The notes beneath the pieces are model-generated. The model was not told the origin of the DNA. It saw nothing but the letters and a program-made list of their open reading frames with translations, and ran no database searches. DNA of 64,000 bases, taken from contig DKJA01000128.1 in NCBI GenBank assembly GCA_002454505.1, forward strand, positions 1 through 64,000, in the 5' to 3' direction. The DNA is from Oxalobacteraceae bacterium UBA6704 (lineage in GTDB: Bacteria > Pseudomonadota > Gammaproteobacteria > Burkholderiales > Burkholderiaceae_D). The position numbers were made by a program, and so were the translations under genes. Within the stretch, counting starts at the first letter, position 1, and each line of letters starts with the position of its first letter. Shown here piece after piece: positions 33,288 to 42,519 of the stretch.

Positions 33288-36200
33288 ATGAACGCACCAG
33301 CACATATCCAGGCCCTCCTTGCAGAATCGCCGGACGGCCACGCGCCGACCCGCCTGCGTGAAATCCCGTACAACTACACGTCGTTTTCCGACCGCGAGAT
33401 CGTCATCCGCCTGCTGGGCGAGGCGTCCTGGCAGTTGCTGGACGAGCTGCGCGGCGCCCGCCAGACGGGCCGTTCCGCTCGGATGCTGTACGAGGTGCTG
33501 GGGGACATCTGGGTGGTGCGCCGCAATCCGTACCTGCAGGACGACCTGCTGGACAACCCGAAGCGCCGCCAGGCGCTGATCGATGCGCTGCACCACCGCC
33601 TGGCCGAAGTGGACAAGCGCCGCATGACGATCGATGCGGACGAAGCGGGCGCCGTGGCCGAGAAGCGCCGGGAGAACGTCGAAAAGCTGCTGGCCGCCGC
33701 CAACCAGGCCGTGGCCGATTTCGGCGAAGAGTTCCGCCAGATGTACGACCTGCGCAAGCGCGCGGTAAAAGTGCTGGGCCGCTACACGCACAAGCAGAAC
33801 ATCTGCTTCGACGGCATGAAGCGCATCGCGCACGTGACGGACGCCACCGACTGGCGCGTCGAATACCCGTTCCTCGTGCTGACGCCGGACACGGAAGACG
33901 AAATGGCCGGCCTGGTGAAAGGCTGCATCGAACTGGGCCTGACGATCATCCCGCGCGGCGGCGGCACCGGCTACACGGGCGGCGCGATTCCGCTGACGCC
34001 TTTGTCGGCCGTGATCAACACCGAGAAATTGCTGCGCATCGACGCCGTCGAGATGAAGGTGCTGCCGGGCCTCGAGCGCGAGTACGCCACCGTGTACACG
34101 GAGGCGGGCGTCATCACGAACCAGGTGTCGGTGGCCGCCGAAAAGGCCGGTTTCGTGTTTGCCGTCGATCCCACGTCGGCACACGCCTCGTGCATCGGCG
34201 GGAACATTGCGATGAACGCGGGCGGCAAGAAGGCCGTGCTGTGGGGCACCGCGCTGGACAACCTGGCGTCGTGGCGCATGGTCGATCCGAACGGCGACTG
34301 GCTGGAAGTGACGCGCCTCGATCACAACCTGTCGAAGATCCACGACACGCCGCTGGCGCGCTTCCGACTCGACTGGACGCACCCGAACGCCAAGGGCGAA
34401 TCGAAGGGCGAGCCGTTCAAGACGGAGATCCTGGAAATCGAAGGCCGCAAGTTCCGCAAGGAGGGCCTCGGCAAGGACGTTACCGACAAGTTCCTGGCCG
34501 GCCTGCCGGGCGTGCAGAAGGAGGGCTGCGATGGCCTGATCACGTCCGCCCGCTGGATCCTGCACAAGATGCCGAAGTTTACGCGCACCGTGTGCCTGGA
34601 ATTCTTCGGCCAGGCTCGCGATGCGATTCCGTCGATCGTCGAGATCAAGGATTACCTGGACGGCCTGCCGCAGCAGGGCGAAAAGTTCGAGACGCTGCGC
34701 CTCGCCGGCCTGGAACACCTCGATGAACGCTACCTGCGCGCGGTCGGTTATTCGACCAAGTCGAAGCGGGGTGTGCTGCCGAAGATGGCGCTGTTCGGCG
34801 ACATCGTCGGCGACAACGAGGATGCCGTGGCGCTGGCCGCCTCGGAAGTGGTGCGGCTGGCGAACACGCGCGTCGGCGAAGGCTTCGTTGCCGTCAGCCC
34901 GGAAGCACGCAAGAAGTTCTGGCTGGACCGCGCCCGCACCGCGGCCATCGCCAAGCACACCAATGCGTTCAAGATCAACGAGGACGTCGTCATTCCGTTG
35001 AACCGGATGGGCGAATACACCGATGGCATCGAGCGCATCAACGTCGAACTGTCGATCAAGAACAAGCTGCAGCTGGCTCAGGCTTTGCGCGAATTCGTTG
35101 CCGCCGGCAGCCTCCCGATCGGCAAGAGCGACGACGCGTCCGACGATAAAGTGGGCGATGCCGAAATGCTGGGCGACCGTCCGGAGCAGGCGTTGGCGCT
35201 GCTGGAGCAGGTGCAGGCACGGTGGACGTACATCCTCGCCAACCTGGACCAGCCGCTGGACGCTGCGCGCATCGAGCTGTATCAGCTGGGCCTCGAAGAA
35301 CTGGGCGCCGCGTTAGAAGAGCGGCTGCAACGCCAGCCGGATGCCACGCTGTTCGACGTGGTGCAGGACCGCACGGTGCGCATCAGCTGGAAGCAGGAGA
35401 TCCGCGCCGTGCTGCGGCAGATCTTCAACGGCGCCGCGTACAAGCTGATCCTCGACGAAGCGCAGGCGATCCACAAGACAATCCTGCGCGGCCGCGTGTT
35501 CGTCGCGCTGCACATGCACGCCGGCGACGGCAATGTGCACACCAACCTGCCGGTGAACTCGGATCATTACGAGATGCTGCAGGATGCACACCAGGCCGTC
35601 GCGCGCATCATGACGCTGGCCCGTTCGCTGAACGGCGTGATCTCCGGCGAGCACGGCATCGGCATCACGAAGCTGGAATTCCTCACCGAAGACGAGATCG
35701 TCGACTTCCGCGACTACAAGCTGCGCGTCGATCCGGAAGGCCGCTTCAACAAGGGCAAGCTGCTGAACCTGCCGGGCATGGATGCCGACCTGTCCAATGC
35801 CTACACGCCGTCGTTCGGCCTGATGGGGCACGAATCGCTGATCATGCAGCAGAGCGATATCGGCGACATCGCCAACAGCGTCAAGGACTGCCTGCGCTGC
35901 GGCAAATGCAAGCCGGTGTGCTCGACGCACGTGCCGCGCGCGAACCTGCTGTATTCGCCGCGCGACAAGATCCTCGCCACGTCGTCGCTGATCGAAGCCT
36001 TCCTGTACGAAGAGCAGACCCGCCGCGGCATCTCGATCCGCCACTGGGAAGAGTTCGAGGACGTGGCCGATCACTGCACCGTTTGCCACAAGTGCGTGAC
36101 GCCCTGTCCGGTCAACATCGACTTCGGCGACGTGTCGATGAACATGCGTAACCTGCTGCGCAAGATGGACAAGCGTTCGTTCAACCCGGGCAAGGCCGCG

Positions 36201-37301
36201 TCGATGTTCTTCCTGAACGCGACCGACCCGGGCACGATCAACGCGGCGCGCCAGTCGATGATCGGCTGGGGCTACAAGGCCCAGCGCCTGGGCAACGACA
36301 TCTTCAAGAAGGTGGCACGCAGCCAGACCAAGGCGCCGCCGCCGACCACCGGCAAGCCGCCCGTGCGCGAGCAGGTGATCCACTTCATCAACAAGAAGAT
36401 GCCGGGCAACCTGCCGAAGAAATCCGCGCGCGCGCTGCTGGACATCGAAGACAACAAGATGATCCCGATCATCCGCGATCCGCAGAAGACCAATGCCAAT
36501 ACGGAGGCGGTGTTCTACTTCCCTGGCTGCGGCTCCGAGCGGCTGTTCTCGCAGGTGGGCCTGGCCACGCAGGCGATGCTGTGGGAAGTGGGCGTGCAGA
36601 CGGTGCTGCCGCCGGGTTACCTGTGCTGCGGCTATCCGCAGCGGGGCGCCGGCGACTACGACAAGGCGGAGAAGATGATGACGGATAACCGCGTCCTGTT
36701 CCACCGCATGGCCAACACGCTGAACTACCTGGACATCAAGACGGTGCTCGTGTCGTGCGGCACCTGCTACGACCAGCTGGCGACCTACGAGTTCGACAAG
36801 ATCTTCCCCGGCTGCCGCATCATGGACATCCACGAGTACCTGCTGGAGAAGGGCGTCAGGCTGGAAGGCGTCACCGGCACGCGCTACATGTACCACGACC
36901 CTTGCCACACGCCGATGAAGCTGCAGGAAGGCGTCAAGACGGTGAACGCGCTGGTGCAGACCGTGGACAATGTGAAGATCGAGAAGAACGACCGCTGCTG
37001 CGGCGAGTCCGGCACGCTGGCCGTCGCGCGGCCCGACATCTCGACGCAGGTGCGCTTCCGCAAGGAAGAGGAAATGGTCAAGCAGTCCGACAAGCTGCGT
37101 GCCGACGGCTTCGAAGGCAACGTCAAGATACTGACCAGCTGCCCGTCGTGCCTGCAGGGCCTGTCGCGCTACAACGAGGATTCGGGCACCACGGCCGACT
37201 ACATCGTCGTCGAGATCGCCAAGCACCTGCTGGGCGAGAACTGGATGCCGGATTACGTGAAGCGCGCCAATGACGGCGGCATCGAAAGGGTTTTGGTATG
37301 A
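33288..37301 (+). CDS. FAD-dependent oxidoreductase fused to Fe-S/CCG domains (DUF3683 family)
   Basis: A 1337-residue fusion. Order: an N-terminal DUF3683-like domain (about 1-190), a VAO-type FAD-binding domain (about 195-400; IIPRGGGTGYTGGAIPLTPL, CIGGNIAMNAGGKKA), a FAD-oxidase C-terminal region (to about 830; ALHMHAGDGNVHTNLPVN, SGEHGIGITK), two 4Fe-4S cysteine clusters near residues 868 and 929 (CLRCGKCKPVC, CTVCHKCVTPCP), and CCG domains from about 1078 (FPGCGSERLFS, CCGYPQRG, YHDPCHTPM, RCCGESGT). It resembles GlcD plus GlcF or a D-lactate/2-hydroxyacid dehydrogenase in one chain. The substrate is unknown. It overlaps the HIT gene by four bases. Confidence 0.9.
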   Translation: MNAPAHIQALLAESPDGHAPTRLREIPYNYTSFSDREIVIRLLGEASWQLLDELRGARQTGRSARMLYEVLGDIWVVRRNPYLQDDLLDNPKRRQALIDALHHRLAEVDKRRMTIDADEAGAVAEKRRENVEKLLAAANQAVADFGEEFRQMYDLRKRAVKVLGRYTHKQNICFDGMKRIAHVTDATDWRVEYPFLVLTPDTEDEMAGLVKGCIELGLTIIPRGGGTGYTGGAIPLTPLSAVINTEKLLRIDAVEMKVLPGLEREYATVYTEAGVITNQVSVAAEKAGFVFAVDPTSAHASCIGGNIAMNAGGKKAVLWGTALDNLASWRMVDPNGDWLEVTRLDHNLSKIHDTPLARFRLDWTHPNAKGESKGEPFKTEILEIEGRKFRKEGLGKDVTDKFLAGLPGVQKEGCDGLITSARWILHKMPKFTRTVCLEFFGQARDAIPSIVEIKDYLDGLPQQGEKFETLRLAGLEHLDERYLRAVGYSTKSKRGVLPKMALFGDIVGDNEDAVALAASEVVRLANTRVGEGFVAVSPEARKKFWLDRARTAAIAKHTNAFKINEDVVIPLNRMGEYTDGIERINVELSIKNKLQLAQALREFVAAGSLPIGKSDDASDDKVGDAEMLGDRPEQALALLEQVQARWTYILANLDQPLDAARIELYQLGLEELGAALEERLQRQPDATLFDVVQDRTVRISWKQEIRAVLRQIFNGAAYKLILDEAQAIHKTILRGRVFVALHMHAGDGNVHTNLPVNSDHYEMLQDAHQAVARIMTLARSLNGVISGEHGIGITKLEFLTEDEIVDFRDYKLRVDPEGRFNKGKLLNLPGMDADLSNAYTPSFGLMGHESLIMQQSDIGDIANSVKDCLRCGKCKPVCSTHVPRANLLYSPRDKILATSSLIEAFLYEEQTRRGISIRHWEEFEDVADHCTVCHKCVTPCPVNIDFGDVSMNMRNLLRKMDKRSFNPGKAASMFFLNATDPGTINAARQSMIGWGYKAQRLGNDIFKKVARSQTKAPPPTTGKPPVREQVIHFINKKMPGNLPKKSARALLDIEDNKMIPIIRDPQKTNANTEAVFYFPGCGSERLFSQVGLATQAMLWEVGVQTVLPPGYLCCGYPQRGAGDYDKAEKMMTDNRVLFHRMANTLNYLDIKTVLVSCGTCYDQLATYEFDKIFPGCRIMDIHEYLLEKGVRLEGVTGTRYMYHDPCHTPMKLQEGVKTVNALVQTVDNVKIEKNDRCCGESGTLAVARPDISTQVRFRKEEEMVKQSDKLRADGFEGNVKILTSCPSCLQGLSRYNEDSGTTADYIVVEIAKHLLGENWMPDYVKRANDGGIERVLV

Positions 37302-37735
37302 CGTGTGATCTGTGTAATCTGCTGGCGGCACCTGGCGAAGGTGTCGTCATCTGGCGCGACGCTGCGCTCAGCGTCGTCGCCGTCGATGAACCGGACTACC
37401 CGGGCTTCACGCGCGTCGTGTGGAACGCGCACGTAAAAGAAATGACCGACCTGGCGCCGGCAGATCGCGAACGCGTGATGCGCGCCGTGTGGGCCGTCGA
37501 GCAGGCGCTGCGCGATGTGTACGCGCCGCACAAGGTCAACCTGGCCAGCTTCGGCAACATGACGCCCCACGTGCACTGGCACGTGATCCCGCGCTACACT
37601 GACGATGCGCACTTCCCGCATCCCACGTGGGCGGCCCGCCAGCGCGACCCGGATGCCGCCGCGATCGCGGTCCGCACCGCACTGCTGCCGGAACTGCACG
37701 CCACCATCCTGCAACGCCTGAACGAATCGAACTGA
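37298..37735 (+). CDS. HIT family protein
   Basis: 145 residues. The histidine triad is in NMTPHVHWHVIPR, where the middle His is the nucleotidyl-transfer nucleophile in the superfamily. The N-terminus has a CDLCNLL motif, seen in several proteobacterial HIT hydrolases. Such proteins cleave nucleotide-phosphate or nucleotide-amide bonds; the natural substrate here is not known. The ATG overlaps the FAD oxidoreductase stop (ATGA), and DUF971 starts one base after its stop, so the three genes form one operon. Confidence 0.92.
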   Translation: MTCDLCNLLAAPGEGVVIWRDAALSVVAVDEPDYPGFTRVVWNAHVKEMTDLAPADRERVMRAVWAVEQALRDVYAPHKVNLASFGNMTPHVHWHVIPRYTDDAHFPHPTWAARQRDPDAAAIAVRTALLPELHATILQRLNESN

Positions 37736-37736
37736 C

Positions 37737-38159
37737 ATGCCGAACCCAACCGCCCTCACGCTGCACAACAAGTCCCGCTACCTGGAAATCGCCTTCGACG
37801 ACGGCGCCGTCTTCAACCTGCCGTTCGAGCTGCTGCGCGTGTACTCGCCATCGGCCGAGGTGATGGGCCATGGTCCCGGTCAGGAGACCCTGCAGGTCGG
37901 CAAGCGCGAAGTCGGCATCGCCGCCCTCGACCCGGTCGGCCAGTACGCCGTCAAGCCCACGTTCAGCGATGGCCATGCGTCCGGCCTGTACACATGGCAG
38001 TACCTGTACGACCTGGGCGAAAAGCTGGAACATCACTGGAACGACTACCTGATCCGGCTGACGATGGCCGGCTTCCCCGGCGACACGGGCCGCGAGCCCG
38101 GTGCCGTGCTGCCGGGTGCGCCGGTTGGCAAGCCGCATGCTTGCGGGCATCATCACTGA
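37737..38159 (+). CDS. DUF971 family protein
   Basis: 140 residues. The DUF971 (gamma-butyrobetaine hydroxylase-like N-terminal) core is readable: LHNKSRYLEIAFDDGAVFNLPFELLRVYSPSAEV and KREVGIAALDPVGQYAVKPTFSDGHASGLYTWQYL. The C-terminus ends in CGHHH, a potential metal-binding tail. Family members occur beside or fused to ApbC/Mrp Fe-S carriers, so a role in Fe-S or metal handling is a guess. In many Burkholderiales DUF971 is directly followed by ubiE; here a chemoreceptor and a small ORF intervene. Confidence 0.9.
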   Translation: MPNPTALTLHNKSRYLEIAFDDGAVFNLPFELLRVYSPSAEVMGHGPGQETLQVGKREVGIAALDPVGQYAVKPTFSDGHASGLYTWQYLYDLGEKLEHHWNDYLIRLTMAGFPGDTGREPGAVLPGAPVGKPHACGHHH

Positions 38160-38172
38160 TTTCTATTGGGAA

Positions 38173-38258
38173 CCGCCCGGCAAGGGCGGGTGCTGTTGAA
38201 GGTCTGGAATCAACGTCAAACCCAGCCCCGGGGACAGTCCCCTGCGGGGACAGTCCCC
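38173..38258. repeat. Hairpin plus R4 repeat (two direct GGGGACAGTCCCC copies)
   Basis: CCGCCC-GGCAA-GGGCGG (38173-38189) lies just after the DUF971 stop and may end that transcript, although no T tract follows. Then two direct copies of GGGGACAGTCCCC at 38230-38242 and 38246-38258 are separated by TGC. The preceding CAACGTCAAA is shared with repeat R6 near 48.4 kb, so R4 looks like one arm of that larger inverted element. Confidence 0.85.
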
Positions 38259-38391
38259 AGCCGAATTAAACGATCTGGCAACGTTTTGTTGCTGCGCGGA
38301 TACTAAAAGGGGCCGATTGCTTGTACCGGGCGTAGTGTGAGACGACAATAGTGGGCCGTACTTACGTATCGCTTCGTCTTACAGGAAACCC

Positions 38392-40098
38392 ATGCCCAAA
38401 CTTACAGTCCGCTTCAGCCTGATGGCAGCGTTGTGCGTGTTCGCCGCGATGATCGCGCTGGGCGCCGCGCTTGGCGTCTTCATGCTCAACCGCGCCAACC
38501 ATGCGCTGGCCACCGTGCAGGATATCTCCGGCGAGACGCTGGCGATCAACGAGGTGTACAAGGACACCACGCGCACGCGTTCGGCGATGATCCGCGCCTA
38601 CTCCGAAGCGAAAGAGCAGGAGAAGGCCACGTCGACCAATTCCGCCGTGGACAGCGCGCAGAAGTCGCAGGAGCGCTCGGTGAAGGCGCTGCGCGAGTTT
38701 GCCGCGCACGTGCCGGCCGCCGGCACCGACCCGCAGCTGCGCAAGGAGCTGACCGATGCCGCCACCCGCCTGACCGATGCGCTGGACCTGGCCATCGCCG
38801 CGCTGCGCAAGGACGATACGGCGGCCTACGCGACGGTGAACAGCCAGCAGCTGACGCCGCAGGGCGCGGCATTCTCGGCTGCGCTGGACAAGTTCCAGGC
38901 GCAGAACACGGACCGCAGCAAGCAGGTGGCCGGCGAGCGCGAAGACGAATTCTCGCTGGTGCAGTGGCTCGTCGCCATCGGCCTGCTTGGCGCGTTCGTG
39001 CTGGTGGTCGGCATGCATTTCTTCCTGCGCAGCCTCGTCATCGCGCCGCTGGAGCGCGCCGTCGAACTGCTGGACGGCATCGCCCATGGCGACCTGACGG
39101 CGCGCGTGTCGGCGCAGGGCGATAACGAGATCGGCCGCCTGATGAACGGCATCGCCAAGATGCAGCAAAGCCTGGCCGCGATGGTGGCCAGTGTGCGCAG
39201 CGGCGCGCAGGCCATCGGCGGCGCCGCCAACGAAGTCGCCACCGGCAACCTGGACCTGTCGGCCCGCACGGAAAGCCAGGCCAGCTCGCTGCAGCAGACG
39301 GCTGCCACGATGGAAGAACTGACCGGCACCGTGCAGCAGACCGCCGACAACACGGTGCAGGCGCGCGAACTGGTGCAGGCCGCGTCCAGCACGGCCGCCG
39401 CCGGCGGCGCGGTGATGGGCCAGATGGCCGAGACGATGACGGCGATCGACGTCTCGTCGCGCAAGGTCGTCGACATCATCGGCGTCATCGACAGCATCGC
39501 CTTCCAGACGAATATCCTGGCGCTGAACGCCGCCGTGGAAGCGGCGCGCGCCGGCGAGCAGGGCCGCGGCTTCGCCGTCGTCGCCTCCGAAGTGCGCCAC
39601 CTGGCGCAGCGCAGCGCCGCCGCGGCAAAAGAGATCAAGACGCTGATCGACGATTCCGTCGACAAGGTCAGCTCGGGCAGCGTGCTGGCCGCGCAGGCCG
39701 CGCAGACGATGACGGAAATGGTCGCCAGCGTCGAGCGCGTGACGGGCCTCGTCGTCGACATCGCCGAAGCGAGCCGCGAGCAGAGCCACGGCATCGCCCA
39801 GGTGAACCAGACGATCGCCGAGATGGACGAAGTCACGCAGAGCAATGCCGCGCTGGTCGAAGAAGCGGCAGCGACGACGCAGTCGATGCGCGACGAAACG
39901 GACAACCTGCTGCAATCGGTCAGCGTGTTCCGGCTGGCCGAGGATGCGCCGGTCAGGGCCGTGGCACCGAAGCCGGCGAAGGCGCCGGTGTCCGTTCAGC
40001 GTGCGCCGGTACCGGTTGCGAAAAAGCCGGCACCGGCACGCGCGCCAAAGGCCGCTCCGGCGAAAGCACCTGCCGCCGACGAGTGGGAAGAGTTTTAA
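38392..40098 (+). CDS. Methyl-accepting chemotaxis protein
   Basis: 568 residues. Membrane helix 1 is near residues 10-31, a helical periplasmic ligand domain of about 160 residues follows, helix 2 is near 190-215, then HAMP (SLVIAPLERAVELLDGIAHGDLTARVS) and the signalling domain with the conserved tip DIIGVIDSIAFQTNILALNAAVEAARAGEQGRGFAVVA. The tail is a Pro/Ala/Lys-rich linker ending in EWEEF, resembling the CheR/CheB-tethering pentapeptide of high-abundance receptors. The ligand is unknown. It carries no Cys or other metal signature in the sensor domain. It is flanked by ubiquinone-cluster genes. Confidence 0.93.
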   Translation: MPKLTVRFSLMAALCVFAAMIALGAALGVFMLNRANHALATVQDISGETLAINEVYKDTTRTRSAMIRAYSEAKEQEKATSTNSAVDSAQKSQERSVKALREFAAHVPAAGTDPQLRKELTDAATRLTDALDLAIAALRKDDTAAYATVNSQQLTPQGAAFSAALDKFQAQNTDRSKQVAGEREDEFSLVQWLVAIGLLGAFVLVVGMHFFLRSLVIAPLERAVELLDGIAHGDLTARVSAQGDNEIGRLMNGIAKMQQSLAAMVASVRSGAQAIGGAANEVATGNLDLSARTESQASSLQQTAATMEELTGTVQQTADNTVQARELVQAASSTAAAGGAVMGQMAETMTAIDVSSRKVVDIIGVIDSIAFQTNILALNAAVEAARAGEQGRGFAVVASEVRHLAQRSAAAAKEIKTLIDDSVDKVSSGSVLAAQAAQTMTEMVASVERVTGLVVDIAEASREQSHGIAQVNQTIAEMDEVTQSNAALVEEAAATTQSMRDETDNLLQSVSVFRLAEDAPVRAVAPKPAKAPVSVQRAPVPVAKKPAPARAPKAAPAKAPAADEWEEF

Positions 40099-40209
40099 CG
40101 AAGCGACGAGCCAGCCCACGGTATGCCTGGGCTGGCATCGTTATTCGGCAGGGAAAGGTAGGACAGACGGGGCGGCCCGGCAGCGGGCCCGCCCGGGTGA
40201 GATGACAGC

Positions 40210-40467
40210 TCAGTGTGCCTGGGCGGCACCGTGACGCAGCACGAATTCCTCGTAGCGGCGCTGCTCGCGTTCCCAGATGTAGCGGAAGGCGGCGCGGGCG
40301 GCGGGCGGCAGCGTACGGATGGCTTCGGCGTTGAACGGCATCGGCGCAGGCGGTTTGCCGGCCTGGGCGCGGCGCGCCTGGGCGTCCGTCGCATCGATCA
40401 TTTCGCGCGTTGCCTCATCGATCTCAGGGAAAAAGATATCCTTGGGAAGTTGATGTTGAAGCTCCAT
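40210..40467 (-). CDS. Small conserved-looking protein of unknown function
   Basis: 85 residues (MELQHQLPKDIFFPEIDEATREMI...). It is charged, without signal peptide or membrane helix, and has a helical C-terminal half (FRYIWEREQRRYEEFVLRHGA). A strong GGAGGAA lies about five bases before the ATG, which supports a real gene. It lies between the chemoreceptor and ubiE on the opposite strand. I do not recognise the family. Confidence 0.7.
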   Translation of the reverse strand: MELQHQLPKDIFFPEIDEATREMIDATDAQARRAQAGKPPAPMPFNAEAIRTLPPAARAAFRYIWEREQRRYEEFVLRHGAAQAH

Positions 40468-40622
40468 TGCATTCCTCCGTTTAGCGAAAACATTTGCACG
40501 GTCCGGTCAACAGACCGTCCTGATCGCTTAACGCCGCCTTGTGCGGGGCGGTTGACACGAAATACGAAAAATGTTGGAGATTGTCAATACTGCAATTGGC
40601 GCCGGGGGAATGTAACGCCTTG

Positions 40623-40628
40623 TATAAT
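40623..40628 (+). promoter_or_regulatory. Candidate -10 box of ubiE
   Basis: Perfect TATAAT 32 nt before the ubiE start. A TTGGCG at 40596-40601 would give a 21-nt spacer, too long, so the -35 is uncertain. Confidence 0.4.
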
Positions 40629-40660
40629 GCCCGCAGATAAACTGGCCCGGCCCCACTACC

Positions 40661-41395
40661 ATGACCAATACCACCCACTTCGGTTACAAAACCGTCAACG
40701 AGGACGACAAAGTAAAGGAAGTCGCCAAGGTCTTCCATTCCGTCGCCGCGAAATACGACGTGATGAACGACCTGATGTCCGGCGGCCTGCACCGGCTGTG
40801 GAAGACGTTCACGATCGCCAACGCGGCCGTGCGCCCCGGCTTCAAGGTACTGGACATCGCCGGCGGCACGGGCGACCTGGCCAAGGCGTTCGCCAAGCAG
40901 GCGGGGCCGACGGGCGAGGTGTGGCTCACCGACATCAACGAGTCGATGCTGCGCGTGGGCCGCGACCGTCTCTTGAACAAGGGTCTGGTGACCCCCACTT
41001 TATTGTGCGATGCGGAGAAGCTGCCGTTCCCGGACAACTATTTCGACCGCGTCAGCGTGGCCTTCGGCCTGCGCAACATGACGCACAAGGACCAGGCGCT
41101 GGCGGAAATGCGCCGCGTGCTGAAGCCGGGCGGCAAGCTGCTCGTGTTGGAATTCTCGAAAGTCGCCACGCCATTGCAGAAGCCGTATGACGTGTACTCG
41201 TTCTCGGTGCTGCCATGGCTGGGCAACAAGATCGCCGGCGACTCGGAAAGCTACCGCTACCTGGCCGAATCGATCCGCATGCATCCGGACCAGGAAACGC
41301 TGAAGACGATGATGCAGGCGGCCGGACTGGAGCGGGTCCAGTATTACAACCTGACGGCAGGTGTGGCCGCTTTACACACCGGCATCAAGCTTTAA
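40661..41395 (+). CDS. ubiE: Ubiquinone/menaquinone biosynthesis C-methyltransferase
   Basis: SAM-dependent C-methylation in ubiquinone synthesis. It has 244 residues. The N-terminus has KTVNEDDKVKEVAKVFHSVAAKYDVMNDLMSGGLHRLWK, the SAM-binding motif I is VLDIAGGTGDLAKAFAKQ, and RVSVAFGLRNMTHKDQALAEMRRVLKPGGKLLVLEFSKV is the UbiE signature. The protein ends in AGVAALHTGIKL, typical of the family. Downstream Tim44-like, ubiJ and ubiB genes form the expected ubiquinone cluster. Confidence 0.97.
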   Translation: MTNTTHFGYKTVNEDDKVKEVAKVFHSVAAKYDVMNDLMSGGLHRLWKTFTIANAAVRPGFKVLDIAGGTGDLAKAFAKQAGPTGEVWLTDINESMLRVGRDRLLNKGLVTPTLLCDAEKLPFPDNYFDRVSVAFGLRNMTHKDQALAEMRRVLKPGGKLLVLEFSKVATPLQKPYDVYSFSVLPWLGNKIAGDSESYRYLAESIRMHPDQETLKTMMQAAGLERVQYYNLTAGVAALHTGIKL

Positions 41396-41413
41396 TACTT
41401 TGAAGGAACAGCC

Positions 41414-42406
41414 ATGAAACTGAAACAATTCCTCGTCGGTGCCACGCTGGCACTGGCCGCACTGAGCATGACGGCCGAACTGGCCGCACGCTCGATGGGC
41501 GGCGGCAAATCCTTCGGCCGCCAGTCGCAAAGCGTCAACCGGATGGCGCCACGCCCGGCACCAGCGCCGTCGCCGGCGCAGCAGCAGGCCCGTCCTGGCC
41601 AGCCGGCCCCGGCGCCGGCCGCACCGGCACCGCGCCCTAGCCCATGGAAAGGCATCCTGGGCGGCGCACTGCTGGGCCTAGGCCTGGGCGCGCTGCTGTC
41701 GCACTTCGGCCTGGGCGGCGCCCTGGCCAGCGCGATCGGCACGATCCTGACGTTCGCCCTGATCGCCGGCGCGATCTTCCTCGTCTGGCGCCTCGTGCGC
41801 GGCAAGATGGGCGGCAACGCCAATCGTCCGCAGCCGGCCAATGCGTTCGGCGGCGGCTTCGGCGGCAACAATGGCAATAACGGCAACTTCGGCAACGCGC
41901 CGCTGGGTGGTTCGGCCACGCCGGAAATCGGTTCGCGCATCCAGCAGCCGGCGCCGCAGCCGGCCGCTTTCGAGCCGGTCCAGCCAGCTTCGTACACGCC
42001 GGTTGCGCCAGCACCGCACCAGCAATGGGGCGTGCCGGCCGACTTCGACCAGGCATCGTTCCTGCGCCACGCCAAGGGCAATTTCATCCGCCTGCAGGCG
42101 GCATGGGACAAGGGCGACATCAACGACATCCGCGAATTCACCACGCCGGAAGTGTTTGCCGAAATGCGCCTGCAGATCCAGGAACGCAACGGCAAGGCCG
42201 ATTTCACGGACGTCGTCCACATCGATGCCGAGCTGCTGGGCATCGAGAACGACGGCAAGGATTACCTGGCCTCGGTGCAGTTCTCCGGCCAGATCAAGCC
42301 GGCCCCGGATGCGCTGGCCGAGCCATTCAACGAGGTGTGGAACCTCGTCAAGCCGGTCAACGGCAATGCCGGCTGGCTGCTGGGCGGTATCCAGCAACTG
42401 GCTTGA
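41414..42406 (+). CDS. Tim44-like domain membrane protein
   Basis: 330 residues. A signal-like N-terminus (MKLKQFLVGATLALAALSMTAELAARS) is followed by a Pro/Ala/Gln-rich linker, a hydrophobic pair of helices (residues about 75-135), a Gly/Asn-rich stretch (FGGGFGGNNGNNGNFGN) and a C-terminal Tim44/MBA1-like domain (FDQASFLRHAKGNFIRLQAAWDKGDINDIREFTTPEVFAEM). Tim44-like proteins of bacteria have no settled function. The gene lies between ubiE and ubiJ, which is usual in this group. Confidence 0.88.
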   Translation: MKLKQFLVGATLALAALSMTAELAARSMGGGKSFGRQSQSVNRMAPRPAPAPSPAQQQARPGQPAPAPAAPAPRPSPWKGILGGALLGLGLGALLSHFGLGGALASAIGTILTFALIAGAIFLVWRLVRGKMGGNANRPQPANAFGGGFGGNNGNNGNFGNAPLGGSATPEIGSRIQQPAPQPAAFEPVQPASYTPVAPAPHQQWGVPADFDQASFLRHAKGNFIRLQAAWDKGDINDIREFTTPEVFAEMRLQIQERNGKADFTDVVHIDAELLGIENDGKDYLASVQFSGQIKPAPDALAEPFNEVWNLVKPVNGNAGWLLGGIQQLA

Positions 42407-42472
42407 TCGCGTTGAATGAAATCGAAATAAGCTGCGTGCAGCGTTAATCTGCTGCAAACTGGTAAGATCGAG

Positions 42473-42508
42473 ACCGCCCGGGATGTCCCAGGGCGGTTTT
42501 GTTTTTTT
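42473..42508 (+). terminator. Rho-independent terminator after Tim44-like gene
   Basis: ACCGCCC (42473-42479) pairs with GGGCGGT (42491-42497), followed by TTTG and seven T. It sits only 12 bases before ubiJ starts, so ubiJ-ubiB may depend on read-through or on a promoter hidden in the hairpin region. Confidence 0.8.
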
Positions 42509-42519
42509 GGCCCGAGAAC

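Noticed and set aside
38290..38391. A sigma-28 (FliA) promoter before the chemoreceptor
   Set aside because: GCCGATTG resembles the -10, but the only TAAA is about five bases away instead of the needed 15 or so.
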